64,000 nt of DNA from UBA11524 sp965646445 (GTDB taxonomy: Bacteria > Bacillota > Clostridia > Christensenellales > Aristaeellaceae), in the NCBI GenBank assembly GCA_965646445.1, contig CBFFZW010000003.1:1-64000 (forward strand), read 5' to 3'. The notes below the pieces were generated by a model. That model was not told the origin of the DNA. It saw only the letters and a list, made by a program, of their open reading frames with translations, and searched no databases. The translations under genes and the position numbers were made by a program. Of the stretch, positions 34,467-43,304 are shown one piece after another (position 1 is the stretch's first letter; each line of letters begins with the position of its first letter).

Positions 34467-35963
34467 TTATCCCGCCGCCATCCTCACCATCGTCGAGCAG
34501 ACCTGGTAAAGCGAGTAGATGGACAGAAAGCACCATGCGCCCACCACGGGGAGGGTATAGTCCCGCTTCGCCCTTACGCCGCCGCCGTTGAAGGCCAACA
34601 GCACCATGGGCATCACCGGGATGAAATAGCGCCCCTGCACGCCGTCAATCACTTTTGAACCAACGTGTGTCCAGGACAGCAGCATCACCCCGAAGACGGC
34701 CACAATCACCACCACCGCGGTACCCAGCATGGTCAGCCGCAAGGGGCGGCGCAGCGGCTCCTCGCCTTCCCTCCAGCACACCGCCGAAAACAGCAGCAGC
34801 ATGATGTAGCACCAGATGCTGCCTGTCGCAAGACTCAGATTGAGGCTACACAGTGAACTGCCAACCGCCGTCTCCACATACCACTGAAAAGCGGTAGGCC
34901 GAAGTGTGGCCATCAGCATGAAAAGTGCCTTGAAGGGATTGCGCAGCACCCAGCTCAGGGTATAGTAGGGCGAATCCGCACCGTGGCCGATGGAGGTCGC
35001 CAGGTTCTTCACCTGCACCAGGACGCAGGCGACAGCCGCTGCGGCCAGGATGCCGCCCACGAACCACCACTTCCGCCCGGGCTTGGCAAAGCGCTCCCTG
35101 GGTGTGAAGCACAGGAGCAGCAGCATCGGGTAATACACGGCCTTTGCCGGAGCGAACAGCAGCGCCGTCACCCCGATGACAAAGATTTCCGGCCACTTCA
35201 TGGGCTTCCTGTCCAGGATGCAGGCCATGATCTGCGCAAACAGCAGGAAGGCCAGGCCGTTGAGCAGCCCATCCGGCGACAGCGACGCCGCCTGATGCAG
35301 CGCCATGGGCGTTAGGGCGGCAAGCATCAGCGTCAGCTTGCCCTTCGGAATCCGGCGGATGGCCAGATACGTCAGTCCCGTATAGCACAAAAGATTCACC
35401 AAATCGCCCAGCAGAAAAAGCCATTGCCGGTTCAGTCCCAGCAGCATGGCCAGGCTGGCGCCCACTACCTGGGGCCAGTAGATCAGGCTGTAATTGCATG
35501 TCATCGGTTCAAAGTCCGTCATGACGCCGCTCAGGCCCGTGCCGTTCAGCCCCTGCGTCATGGTCATGAAGGCCTCCACCGATGAGATGGTCGGCGTGAA
35601 ACCGTCGGGCGTCAGGTAGCTTGCGTCAACCGCGCATCGCCCGTAGAGCAGCTTGCCGCTCATGGACAGCACAACGTTGTAATGGAACCATTCGTCCGGC
35701 GCGGCCAACGGCGTAATGGCAAACAGGTAGCCCATGCCAAGCCCCAGGGCCAGCGCCAGGAAGAGATTCTCCCTGCGCACCGCCGGACGAACCGCCAGCA
35801 CCGTAACCGCGACGACGCACCCGATCAGCGGGAACAGCCAGATCCGTACCATGGCGTTCATCAAGGCGGTGCCGTGAAACAGACAAGCGCCTGCCGTCAG
35901 TGCCGCCGTTATGACGCCCGCCCCGGCCACGCACAGCTTTTTCCAGCCTTCTTTTGCGATCAT
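34467..35963 (-). CDS. DUF2142 polytopic membrane protein
   Basis: A 498-residue protein with about eleven to twelve membrane helices. An acidic PDEWFHY motif sits in the first large outer loop (about residues 90-96), which is the pattern of DUF2142. DUF2142 proteins resemble GT-C glycosyltransferases that use polyprenyl-phosphate sugars, though the family's activity is not established. GGGAGG lies seven bases before the ATG at 35963. It is the last gene of the phosphonate operon, 20 bases after the PEP mutase gene. A role in attaching the phosphonate-bearing unit to a surface glycan is inference. Confidence 0.85.
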   Translation of the reverse strand: MIAKEGWKKLCVAGAGVITAALTAGACLFHGTALMNAMVRIWLFPLIGCVVAVTVLAVRPAVRRENLFLALALGLGMGYLFAITPLAAPDEWFHYNVVLSMSGKLLYGRCAVDASYLTPDGFTPTISSVEAFMTMTQGLNGTGLSGVMTDFEPMTCNYSLIYWPQVVGASLAMLLGLNRQWLFLLGDLVNLLCYTGLTYLAIRRIPKGKLTLMLAALTPMALHQAASLSPDGLLNGLAFLLFAQIMACILDRKPMKWPEIFVIGVTALLFAPAKAVYYPMLLLLCFTPRERFAKPGRKWWFVGGILAAAAVACVLVQVKNLATSIGHGADSPYYTLSWVLRNPFKALFMLMATLRPTAFQWYVETAVGSSLCSLNLSLATGSIWCYIMLLLFSAVCWREGEEPLRRPLRLTMLGTAVVVIVAVFGVMLLSWTHVGSKVIDGVQGRYFIPVMPMVLLAFNGGGVRAKRDYTLPVVGAWCFLSIYSLYQVCSTMVRMAAG

Positions 35964-35983
35964 CACCATTCCTCCCACACGCT

Positions 35984-37276
35984 TCATTTGTTCGGCAGCA
36001 GCGCCAAAATGTCCTTGATGGACATGCACAGGCTGTCCGCCTCCAGGCTGCGGCCATTTTGCAGGATGGTTCGGGCCGTCTGCTGCATGGCGGGGAAGGC
36101 GCTGCGGATCAGGTGGTTGGCATGGATGACGATGTTCACCCCATGCCGCGCCAGCTCCTGCTCGGTGGCGGCGTTGTAGGTGGTGGGCACCGCGACGATG
36201 GGCGTCTTGGGGTCGTCCCGGCGGAAGGCCTCGCAGAAGGCATACACTTCATCGGGGGTCTTCTGCCGGGAGTGGATCATGATGCCGTCCGCGCCGGCCC
36301 GCACATAGGCATGGCAGCGCATAAGGGCGTCCTCCAGCCCGCGCTCCAGGATCAGGCTCTCGCAGCGGGCGATCACCATGAAGTCCTTGGTCTTCTGCGC
36401 GGATTTGCCGGCGGTGATCTTCTGGCAGAAGCTCTCCACATCGTCCTGCATCTGATCCGCGCCCGCACCGAAGAGGCTGTTTTTCTTCAGCCCCTTCTTG
36501 TCCTCGATGATGATGGCGGAAATGCCCATCCGCTCCAGCGTCTGTACGTTGTACACAAAGTGCTCCACCTGCCCGCCGGTATCCCCGTCCAGGATGATGG
36601 GCTTGGTGGTCACCTCCATGATCTCCTCAAGGGTCTTCAGGCGGCTGGTCATATCCACCAGCTCAATGTCCGGCTTGCCCTTGGCGGTGGAATCGCACAG
36701 GCTGCTGACCCACATGGCGTCAAACTGACGGCGGCCTTCCGCCGTTTCCACGCAGGTTTTCTCCACAATCAGACCCGTCAGCCCGTTGTGAGCCTCCAGC
36801 ACCGACAGGCAGGGCTTGTAGCACAGCAGCTTGCGCAGGCGGCTGCGGCGGCTCTCCGGCAGGGACAGCAGCTGATCCAGGGCGGACAGGGTCTCCTCCG
36901 TGGGCGTGTGGGTATAGGGAAATTCCACCAGCTCGCCGCCCCACTCCGCCAGCACCGCCATGACCTTTTGGCGGATGTTCGCCTGATAGCCCACACGCCA
37001 GTCGTCACCGTGAACGACCACATCCGGCTTCAGCCTGCGCAGGATGTCCGTGTAATCGAGGGATTCCTGCACCACCACACGGTGTACGCCCTTAAGGCTC
37101 TCGAACATCTGGATGCGCTCATCCAGCGGAATGAGCGGATAATGCTTATAGGCCGCCACGGCCTCGTCCGTCAGCAGGCCCACCGTGACCTCGCCCAGGG
37201 CTGCGGCCCGCTTGAGGATGGCCAGATGGCCGTTGTGCAGAATGTCCGTGGAAAAGCAAATGTAGACCTGCTTCAT
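35984..37276 (-). CDS. aepX: Cytidylyltransferase - phosphoenolpyruvate mutase fusion
   Basis: PEP mutase converts phosphoenolpyruvate to phosphonopyruvate and so forms the carbon-phosphorus bond. The 430-residue protein has an N-terminal nucleotidyltransferase domain (about 1-140) with HNGH at 14-17, and a C-terminal mutase barrel (about 150-430). The mutase signature EDK-x5-NS is complete at 258-267 and separates it from isocitrate-lyase relatives. DGDTGG at 230-235 is also present. Fusion of a cytidylyltransferase to the mutase is known in phosphonate pathways that attach CMP-activated phosphonates. The ATG shares one base with the upstream stop (TGATG). Confidence 0.93.
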   Translation of the reverse strand: MKQVYICFSTDILHNGHLAILKRAAALGEVTVGLLTDEAVAAYKHYPLIPLDERIQMFESLKGVHRVVVQESLDYTDILRRLKPDVVVHGDDWRVGYQANIRQKVMAVLAEWGGELVEFPYTHTPTEETLSALDQLLSLPESRRSRLRKLLCYKPCLSVLEAHNGLTGLIVEKTCVETAEGRRQFDAMWVSSLCDSTAKGKPDIELVDMTSRLKTLEEIMEVTTKPIILDGDTGGQVEHFVYNVQTLERMGISAIIIEDKKGLKKNSLFGAGADQMQDDVESFCQKITAGKSAQKTKDFMVIARCESLILERGLEDALMRCHAYVRAGADGIMIHSRQKTPDEVYAFCEAFRRDDPKTPIVAVPTTYNAATEQELARHGVNIVIHANHLIRSAFPAMQQTARTILQNGRSLEADSLCMSIKDILALLPNK

Positions 37277-38001
37277 CACCGCTGTCCTCCCATTTGCCGG
37301 AAGGCGGCGCTCACTCGCGCCTGATCCTCCGGGGTGTCGATCTCCGCGCAGAGCAGACCCCGCGCGTCCATTGCATAAAGGGGAATGTCCCGCCATGCCG
37401 CGTTGAAGGCGTTTTCGGCGTAGCAGCCCGTCTCCCCCCGCCGGATGAAGGCCTCGATCTCCGCCATCCACCGGGCGAAGTCCGCCTTCAGGAACTTGTA
37501 CGCCGGCTGGGACGCCACGCACCCCGGCCCGAAACGATCCACACCGATGGCGCGGATGCGGCCCTGCGCCACCTCCGCCTTGAAATCCTTGTCCGGCAGG
37601 GGCAGGACGCTGTCCACCACCGCGCAGCTGACCGGGGACGCCAGCAGCCTGTCCAGCACCTGGGGCGCGAAAACCAGATCGCCGTGAAGGGATAGCACGT
37701 CGTCCTGCAGCCAATGGCGAGCCAGATACATGCTGACGATGTAGTTAGTGCGGGCATAATCGGGGTTGGGGACGTAGTGGAAGACCATGCCGCTGTGCAG
37801 GCCCTCGAGGTGCTCCCGAAGCATGTCCGCGAAGGGGCCGGTGGTCACCACCGCCTCCCGGACGCCCGCCCGCGCCAGCTGCCTCACCTGCCAGGAGATG
37901 ATGGTTTCATCATCGCTGATGCGGCACATGCACTTGGGATGCTCCTGAGTCTCCGCGCCCATGCGGGTGCCCCGGCCGGAATTGAGCAGCAGCGCGATCA
38001 T
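37276..38001 (-). CDS. NTP-transferase, LicC-like
   Basis: A 241-residue sugar-nucleotidyltransferase-type enzyme with the LNSGRGTRMG phosphate loop at 6-15, followed by HPKCM and a metal Asp in SLHGDLVF. It is closest in layout to phosphocholine cytidylyltransferases such as LicC. In this operon the likely substrate is a phosphonate (2-aminoethyl- or hydroxyethyl-phosphonate), which would be activated with CTP before transfer. Its start overlaps the decarboxylase stop by four bases. Its presence beside a mutase that already carries its own cytidylyltransferase domain is unusual. Confidence 0.85.
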   Translation of the reverse strand: MIALLLNSGRGTRMGAETQEHPKCMCRISDDETIISWQVRQLARAGVREAVVTTGPFADMLREHLEGLHSGMVFHYVPNPDYARTNYIVSMYLARHWLQDDVLSLHGDLVFAPQVLDRLLASPVSCAVVDSVLPLPDKDFKAEVAQGRIRAIGVDRFGPGCVASQPAYKFLKADFARWMAEIEAFIRRGETGCYAENAFNAAWRDIPLYAMDARGLLCAEIDTPEDQARVSAAFRQMGGQR

Positions 38002-39137
38002 GCCCTGTCCTCCTTGATGTACGCCATCAGCGCGTCCCGGTTCTCCCGGGGCGTGGTGGTGGGACGGCCCAGATCCGCCCGGGCCCCGTTGGCGCAAAGC
38101 ACCTCCACCAGGGTCATTGCGCCGTTGGCCTTGGCCTTCGCCAGCGCGTCCGCCAGGGACGCCGGATCCTCCGCCCGCAAAACGCAGGGATACTTCGCAG
38201 CGCCCGCCGCCGCGGACACATCCAGGCCGCCCTCACATACGGGCATGCCGCCCACCGTCTCATGGGCGCCGTTGTTGATGACCACATGAATCAAGTTGGA
38301 TGGCCGCCGCTGGCCCAGCACATGCAGCGCACCCAGGTGCATCAGCGCCGCGCCGTCGCCGTCCAGGCACCAGACCCGGCGCTCCGGCCGCGCAAGAGCC
38401 ATCCCCAGGGCGATCATGCTGGCATGGCCCATGCTGCCCACGGTGAGGAAATCCCTTTGGTGGCCCTGGCCGTTTTTCTCCCGGAGCTCAAAGACCTCCC
38501 GGCTCAGCTTGCCGGTGGTGGAAACGAACACGTCCCGCTCCTCCCCCGCGGCCAGGATGATCTCCGCCGCCCGCTCCCGGGTCATGGCGCGGCCGTTGCG
38601 ATAATCGGGCTTGGCCGCGCAGGTCAGCGCACCCTTGCGCACTACGATGGCCGCCGTCTTCCCGCCGTCCAGCACGCTGCGCACCCGGGCGAACATATCG
38701 CGGAAGGCTTCGTCGTCAGCGTCCTTGTCCAGCACCCAGTACGGGATGCCCAGCAGATCCAGCTGGCCCAGGGTCACGGCGCCCTGCTTGACATGCTGCG
38801 GCTCGTCGTGAACGCCGGGCTCGCCGCGCCAGCCGATCACCAGCAGGCAGGGCAGGCCGTAAACCTCGCCGTCCATCAGGGAGGCAAGGGGGTTGACGGC
38901 GTTACCCAGGCCGCTGTTCTGCATATAGCACAGCGCCGGATGGCCTGTGGCCAGGTAATGCCCGGCGCACAGCCCGATGGCATTGCCCTCATTGGCCGCG
39001 ACGATATGCTCCGGCCCCGACGCGCCGTACCGGTCGTAGAGGGCGTCGCACAGGCCCTTCAGCTGAGAATCCGGCACCCCGGTATAAAGTCGGATGCCCG
39101 CCTTCCAGCAGGCGTCCAGCAAAAGCGTCGCGTCCAT
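37998..39137 (-). CDS. aepY: Phosphonopyruvate decarboxylase
   Basis: The thiamine-diphosphate enzyme turns phosphonopyruvate into phosphonoacetaldehyde, which drives the unfavourable mutase step. The 379-residue length is typical. The N-terminal PYR half has GVPDSQLKGL and the NEGNAIGL glutamate motif near residue 50. The C-terminal PP half has the ThDP motif from GDGAALMHLG to NNGAHET. It is first in the four-gene operon, 50-odd bases after a good promoter. Together with aepX it defines the first two steps of phosphonate synthesis. Confidence 0.94.
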   Translation of the reverse strand: MDATLLLDACWKAGIRLYTGVPDSQLKGLCDALYDRYGASGPEHIVAANEGNAIGLCAGHYLATGHPALCYMQNSGLGNAVNPLASLMDGEVYGLPCLLVIGWRGEPGVHDEPQHVKQGAVTLGQLDLLGIPYWVLDKDADDEAFRDMFARVRSVLDGGKTAAIVVRKGALTCAAKPDYRNGRAMTRERAAEIILAAGEERDVFVSTTGKLSREVFELREKNGQGHQRDFLTVGSMGHASMIALGMALARPERRVWCLDGDGAALMHLGALHVLGQRRPSNLIHVVINNGAHETVGGMPVCEGGLDVSAAAGAAKYPCVLRAEDPASLADALAKAKANGAMTLVEVLCANGARADLGRPTTTPRENRDALMAYIKEDRA

Positions 39138-39188
39138 TCGTCAGCTCCTCCTCCGTATTCCATCAAGCCGCGGCCTGTTTTTTTCCTT

Positions 39189-39217
39189 ATTATACCATTT
39201 ATGCTTTGGCCGCACAA
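39189..39217 (-). promoter_or_regulatory. Promoter for the phosphonate operon
   Basis: On the minus strand TTGTGC (39212-39217), 17-base spacer and TATAAT (39189-39194), ahead of a GGAGGAGG ribosome site and the aepY ATG. Confidence 0.7.
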
Positions 39218-39227
39218 GCCCCTGCGC

Positions 39228-39261
39228 AAAAACGCCGCACAAGCCCGATAGCCGTGCGGCG
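39228..39261 (-). terminator. Terminator for capA
   Basis: CGCCGCAC / GTGCGGCG hairpin with a 13-base loop and a TTTTT run on the minus strand. Confidence 0.8.
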
Positions 39262-39270
39262 CGTATGGTC

Positions 39271-40437
39271 TTACCACTCCAGCGGATACTTGTCCACCAC
39301 ATAGTCCAGCTTGCGGCCGTTCTCCTTCAGGGTGGACAGCACGCTGTCGATGGCGGTATCCTTGGTCAGCACCGTGGGGGTGAAGTCGTTGTAATCGGTG
39401 CGGGAGGAAATGCGGATCGGGATGATCCGAAAGCCCTCGTTGCTCACCACACCGTCCCGCACGCGGAAGCGGGTCTGGAACACAATGCTGCTCATGTCGC
39501 TGGGCTTGCTGTTGCCGGAGAAGCAGAAGTTCCCCAGGGAATAGCAGATGTAAACGCCCTTGTACTGCTCGATGGGCTGCATGCGGTGGCTGTGGTGGCC
39601 CAGCACCAGATCCGCCCCGGCGTCCACCGCCAGGCGGCCCATCCGAATCTGATTGCTGGTGGGCGAGTAGTCCTTTTCATTCCCCCAGTGGAAGCTGACA
39701 ATCACGATGGGATACTGGGCCTTCGCCGCCTGAATGTCCGCGGGCACCTTGTCCCACAGCTGCTCATAGCGGTCGATGCACAGGTAGCTGAGCATGGCGA
39801 TCTCCACACCCTTGACCTCGATAACCCCGACCTCCGTGGAGTTGGAGTACACGATGTCCGCGTTATAGAGGGTATCCATGGTATCCTGATAGGCGTCCTC
39901 GCCATGATCCATGATATGATTGTTTTCCAGGGAGACGGCCTCCACGCCGTTATCCGCCAGCATAGCCACATAGGAGGGCGGCGCGCTGAACAGGAACTGG
40001 TTTTCCGCCTTCTCCCGGGGCACATAGGTTGATTCCGTCAGCGTGCCCTCAAAGTTGACGATGGTCAGGTCGTCCGCCATGAGGATATCGCGGAAATTCC
40101 GCATGGTGAAATTGATGTCCCCGCCCTGACGCTGAAGCTCGTCATCGAAAATATCCGTCCGCTTGCGGCTGTCTCCGCCAATGGTGAAGTCGCCCGTGCC
40201 GGTGACGGTGATGAGCACCGAGCCGTCCGCCTCGTAGATGCTTTCCTGCTTGGTGAAGATCACCTCGCCGTTGTCCGCGCCGGGATCCAGGGAAAGGTTG
40301 CCCACCACGGTATCACGCACAACGCTGGGGTCGGCGCCGGAAAGAATATCGCCCAAGGAGAAGTCCTCCTCCGCCAGGGCCGCCAGGATTCCAAGGGCTA
40401 AGAGCAGCGCCATCAGCAGCGCGGCCAGTTTGCGCAT
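39271..40437 (-). CDS. CapA-family secreted metallophosphatase-like protein
   Basis: A 388-residue protein with an N-terminal signal sequence (MRK, hydrophobic core, probable cleavage near ALA-EE at 22). The CapA fold of the calcineurin-like superfamily follows. Its motifs are TGTGDFTIG, VNFEGTLT, ENNHIMDHG, VSFHWGNE and GHHSHRMQ, so all metal-ligand positions are present. CapA/PgsA proteins are tied to poly-gamma-glutamate or capsule export, but many family members have unknown roles. It stands alone between a terminator and the aminotransferase gene. Confidence 0.88.
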   Translation of the reverse strand: MRKLAALLMALLLALGILAALAEEDFSLGDILSGADPSVVRDTVVGNLSLDPGADNGEVIFTKQESIYEADGSVLITVTGTGDFTIGGDSRKRTDIFDDELQRQGGDINFTMRNFRDILMADDLTIVNFEGTLTESTYVPREKAENQFLFSAPPSYVAMLADNGVEAVSLENNHIMDHGEDAYQDTMDTLYNADIVYSNSTEVGVIEVKGVEIAMLSYLCIDRYEQLWDKVPADIQAAKAQYPIVIVSFHWGNEKDYSPTSNQIRMGRLAVDAGADLVLGHHSHRMQPIEQYKGVYICYSLGNFCFSGNSKPSDMSSIVFQTRFRVRDGVVSNEGFRIIPIRISSRTDYNDFTPTVLTKDTAIDSVLSTLKENGRKLDYVVDKYPLEW

Positions 40438-40514
40438 GATGCACCTCCTATGGCTTCAAGAGCAGCCTACCGTTCCTTATGGAAACGATTGCCCGCGCGG
40501 GATTCATCCCACGT

Positions 40515-41693
40515 TCAGCAGTTTGCCACAAAATCCGCGATTTTTTCCAGGGCAATGTTCAGCTTGTCAATGCCGGTGGCGTAGGAGCAGCGGATATGCC
40601 CCTCCCCGCAGGGGCCGAAGGCCGTGCCGGGCACACAGGCCACCCGCTTGTCCGCCAGCAGCGTCTCGCAGAAGGCGTCGCTGGTCATGCCGGTACGCTT
40701 GATGGAGGGGAACACATAGAACGCGCCCAGGGGCTCAAAGCAGTCCAGCCCCATGCCCCGGAAGCCCTCCAGCATCAGCCTGCGGCGGCGGTCATAGCTT
40801 TCCCGCATGCGCACCACGTCCTCATAGCCGTTTTCACGGCCTGTACGCAGCGCCTCACAGGCCGCCACCTGACCCGCCCGGGGCGCGCACATGATGGCGT
40901 ACTGGTGAATCTTCAGCATTTCCTTGATGAGCGGCTCCGGCCCGCAGAGGTAGCCCACGCGCCAGCCGGTCATGGCGAAGGCCTTGGACATGCCGTTGAT
41001 GGTAACGGTGTAGTCCCACATGCCCGGCAGCGACGCGAAGGACACATGGGGCTGCTCGCCGTAGGTCAGCTCGGAATAAATTTCGTCGCTGATGACGATG
41101 ATATCCTTCTCCTTCACGATTTTCGCCAGGGCTTCCAGATCGGCCCGCTCCATGATGCCGCCGGTGGGGTTGTTCGGGTAGGGCAGAATCAGCGCCTTGG
41201 TGCGGGGCGTGATGGCCTTGAGCACCTTGTCCGGCTTCAGGCGGAAGGCGTCCTCATGGGTGGTTTCCACCCCCACGGGCTTGCCGCCGGCGAAAATCAC
41301 GCTGGGGCTGTAGCTGACATAGCTGGGCTCGGGCACCAGCACCTCGTCCCCGGGCGCCACCAGGGCGCGCAGGGCGATGTCGATGGCCTCGGACGCGCCC
41401 ACCGTCACCACAATTTCCTTCTCCGGGTGATAGCTTGTGCCATAGCGCGTCTCTAAATAAGTGGAAATTTCCCGCAGCAGCTCCGGCAGACCCCGGTTAC
41501 CCGTGTACTGGGTCTCGCCGTCCAGAATGCTGTTGATGGCGGCGTTGCGGATGTGGTAGGGCGTCACAAAATCTGGCTCGCCCACGCCCAGGGAGATGGC
41601 GTCCTTCATGGTGGCGGCCAGGTCGAAGAAGCGGCGGATCCCACTGGGGGGCACAGCGACAATGCTCTGGTTCAGAAAACGGTCGTACTTCAC
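40515..41693 (-). CDS. Class I/II aminotransferase (PatA-like)
   Basis: PLP-dependent fold-type I aminotransferase of 392 residues. The PLP lysine is Lys237 in MSKAFAMTGWR. NNPTGG (174-179) and SDEIYSEL (202-209) are intact. It resembles the PatA/AspC group of amino-acid transaminases. Its start overlaps the Lrp regulator stop by four bases, a common pairing in Clostridia. It has its own promoter and is about 1.3 kb from the phosphonate operon, with capA in between. It is not of the class V or class III type usual for 2-aminoethylphosphonate transaminases. Confidence 0.9.
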   Translation of the reverse strand: MKYDRFLNQSIVAVPPSGIRRFFDLAATMKDAISLGVGEPDFVTPYHIRNAAINSILDGETQYTGNRGLPELLREISTYLETRYGTSYHPEKEIVVTVGASEAIDIALRALVAPGDEVLVPEPSYVSYSPSVIFAGGKPVGVETTHEDAFRLKPDKVLKAITPRTKALILPYPNNPTGGIMERADLEALAKIVKEKDIIVISDEIYSELTYGEQPHVSFASLPGMWDYTVTINGMSKAFAMTGWRVGYLCGPEPLIKEMLKIHQYAIMCAPRAGQVAACEALRTGRENGYEDVVRMRESYDRRRRLMLEGFRGMGLDCFEPLGAFYVFPSIKRTGMTSDAFCETLLADKRVACVPGTAFGPCGEGHIRCSYATGIDKLNIALEKIADFVANC

Positions 41694-42181
41694 GGCGAAA
41701 CCACCAGCCTGTTATCAGTCTTGTCCCCCTCGAAGACCACGCCTTCCTCCTTATAGCGCTTGAGGACGAAGCTGGTGGCCGTGCCGGTGACGGTTTCCAG
41801 GGTGGACAGCTTGGAGGACACAAAGTGCGCCAGCTCCTTGAGGGTGCGGGCCTCCACCAGCACCAGCAGGTCATAGCTGCCGCTCATCAGATAAACGCTT
41901 TTGACCTCCTCAAAGCGATAAATGCGCTTGGCCACGGCGTCAAAGCCAGTATCCCGCTGGGGGGTGATGTTCACCTGAATCATGGCTTCCACGCGCTCAC
42001 GGTCGGTCTTGTCCCAGTTGATGGTGGGCTGATAGCGCAGGATCACCCGCTCCTCCTCCAGGCGGTCGATGGTCTGCGCGACTTCCTCCGTGGTTGCGCC
42101 GGTCATCACAGCCAGCTTTTCCAAGGGCAGACGGCAGTCCTCCCGCAGAAGCTCCAACAGGGCCATTTCCAGCTTCGTCAT
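41690..42181 (-). CDS. Lrp/AsnC-family transcriptional regulator
   Basis: A 163-residue protein with an N-terminal winged helix (about 1-60) and a C-terminal RAM ligand domain (about 70-150; VYLMSGSYDLLVLVEA). It probably senses an amino acid and controls its own operon with the aminotransferase. The start is ATG 42181, eight bases after AAGGAG. A GTG at 42190 overlaps that ribosome site and is rejected. Confidence 0.9.
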   Translation of the reverse strand: MTKLEMALLELLREDCRLPLEKLAVMTGATTEEVAQTIDRLEEERVILRYQPTINWDKTDRERVEAMIQVNITPQRDTGFDAVAKRIYRFEEVKSVYLMSGSYDLLVLVEARTLKELAHFVSSKLSTLETVTGTATSFVLKRYKEEGVVFEGDKTDNRLVVSP

Positions 42182-42264
42182 GCTCTTCACTCCTTATGGG
42201 CGCCCCCCGCCAAGGCAGTGGGCGTTTCAGCCATTCCAGGGAAAGCCTGGTTTGGTATTCGCTT

Positions 42265-42293
42265 ATTTTACTCCATCGGCGCGCAAATTGCAA
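42265..42293 (-). promoter_or_regulatory. Promoter for lrp-aminotransferase
   Basis: On the minus strand TTGCAA (42288-42293), 17-base spacer and TAAAAT (42265-42270). Confidence 0.6.
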
Positions 42294-42413
42294 GCAAGGC
42301 ACATGAAAAATACGCCGTGAACCATTCCGTTCAGGGCGCTGCTGACTGCCGGACGCGCGGCAAAGCCATCATGAAAACTGCCGGACAGGACTTCCGCCAT
42401 GGGCCGCGGCCCG

Positions 42414-43265
42414 TCACAGTGTCGTCCGCTGGTTTTCCTTGTCCATCTGGTACCGCTGCGGGGAGATGCCCATATACTGGCTGAACACCCGCGAACAGTA
42501 GGAAACAGAGGAAAAGCCCGACGCAAACGCGGCGGATTTCACGCTTTCTCCCCTTTCCAGCCGTCTGGCAACCATTTCAATTCTTGCCTGATTCACCATC
42601 TCCACCACGGTCATGCCCTTTTCCCGGCGAACCTCGTGGCACAGCTTCGAGCGGCTGACCGTCAGCGCCCCGCAAATATCATCAATGGTAATCGGCTGCG
42701 TCAGATGGCCGCTGATATACCGCTCCACCTGCGCCACCAGCGGCACCTCCCGGCGCTGCACAAGGTTTTTGTAGTACAGATAGCCGGAAATCGTGTGCAG
42801 CAGCCTCCGGGCAGCCTGGATTTTTTCATCCGGGATGCAGGGCAGCTGCTGATACAGCGCCATCAGCGCCTCCCGTTCCAGCGTCATTTTCTCCACAAAG
42901 TCATGATCGAAGGGCGGGGCCGTCTCCCCCGTCAACCGAAACTGGCCGATCATAAAGTAACCCAGCAGCACATCATCCTTGATGACGGGGTAGATGTATT
43001 CGTTCATGCCGGCATGGCAGCGCCACACATGGGCGGACTTTTGCTCCTTGGCCCGCTGAATCGCCCTTTCCTCGCAGGCATTGCAGGCAGCCGCCAGGGA
43101 GGGCACGCTTTTGACCCTGCTGCAGAAGGCGGAATCCGTGCTTTCCGCGCCCGAAAGGCATCGCTTGCCGTTCGGCGTCCAGTAGGTGATGCGGATGTCC
43201 GTCAGGATGAAGAAATCCTTGAGCAAGGAGTCCAGCTTCTTATAATCAATGGATATGCCCGCCAC
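42414..43265 (-). CDS. PocR-domain AraC-family regulator
   Basis: A 283-residue regulator with an N-terminal PocR sensory domain (about 10-165). Its conserved cysteines lie in the CNACEERAIQRAK and CHAGM segments, with YPVIKDDVLLGYFMIGQ after them. A C-terminal AraC double helix-turn-helix (about 185-280) shows AFASGFSSVSYCSRVFSQYMGISP. PocR domains sense small molecules, classically propanediol and here perhaps a sugar. It is the last gene of the minus-strand sugar region, 39 bases after the HAD phosphatase gene, and is the best candidate regulator for it. Confidence 0.88.
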   Translation of the reverse strand: MAGISIDYKKLDSLLKDFFILTDIRITYWTPNGKRCLSGAESTDSAFCSRVKSVPSLAAACNACEERAIQRAKEQKSAHVWRCHAGMNEYIYPVIKDDVLLGYFMIGQFRLTGETAPPFDHDFVEKMTLEREALMALYQQLPCIPDEKIQAARRLLHTISGYLYYKNLVQRREVPLVAQVERYISGHLTQPITIDDICGALTVSRSKLCHEVRREKGMTVVEMVNQARIEMVARRLERGESVKSAAFASGFSSVSYCSRVFSQYMGISPQRYQMDKENQRTTL

Positions 43266-43304
43266 ATTGTCCTCCCGCCATGTTCTGCTCCGCGTCCGAC
43301 GCCG

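Noticed and set aside
40515..41693. Aminotransferase as the missing 2-aminoethylphosphonate transaminase
   Set aside because: It is a PatA-like class I/II enzyme coupled to an Lrp regulator with its own promoter. Known AEP transaminases are of other classes, and capA lies between it and the phosphonate operon.
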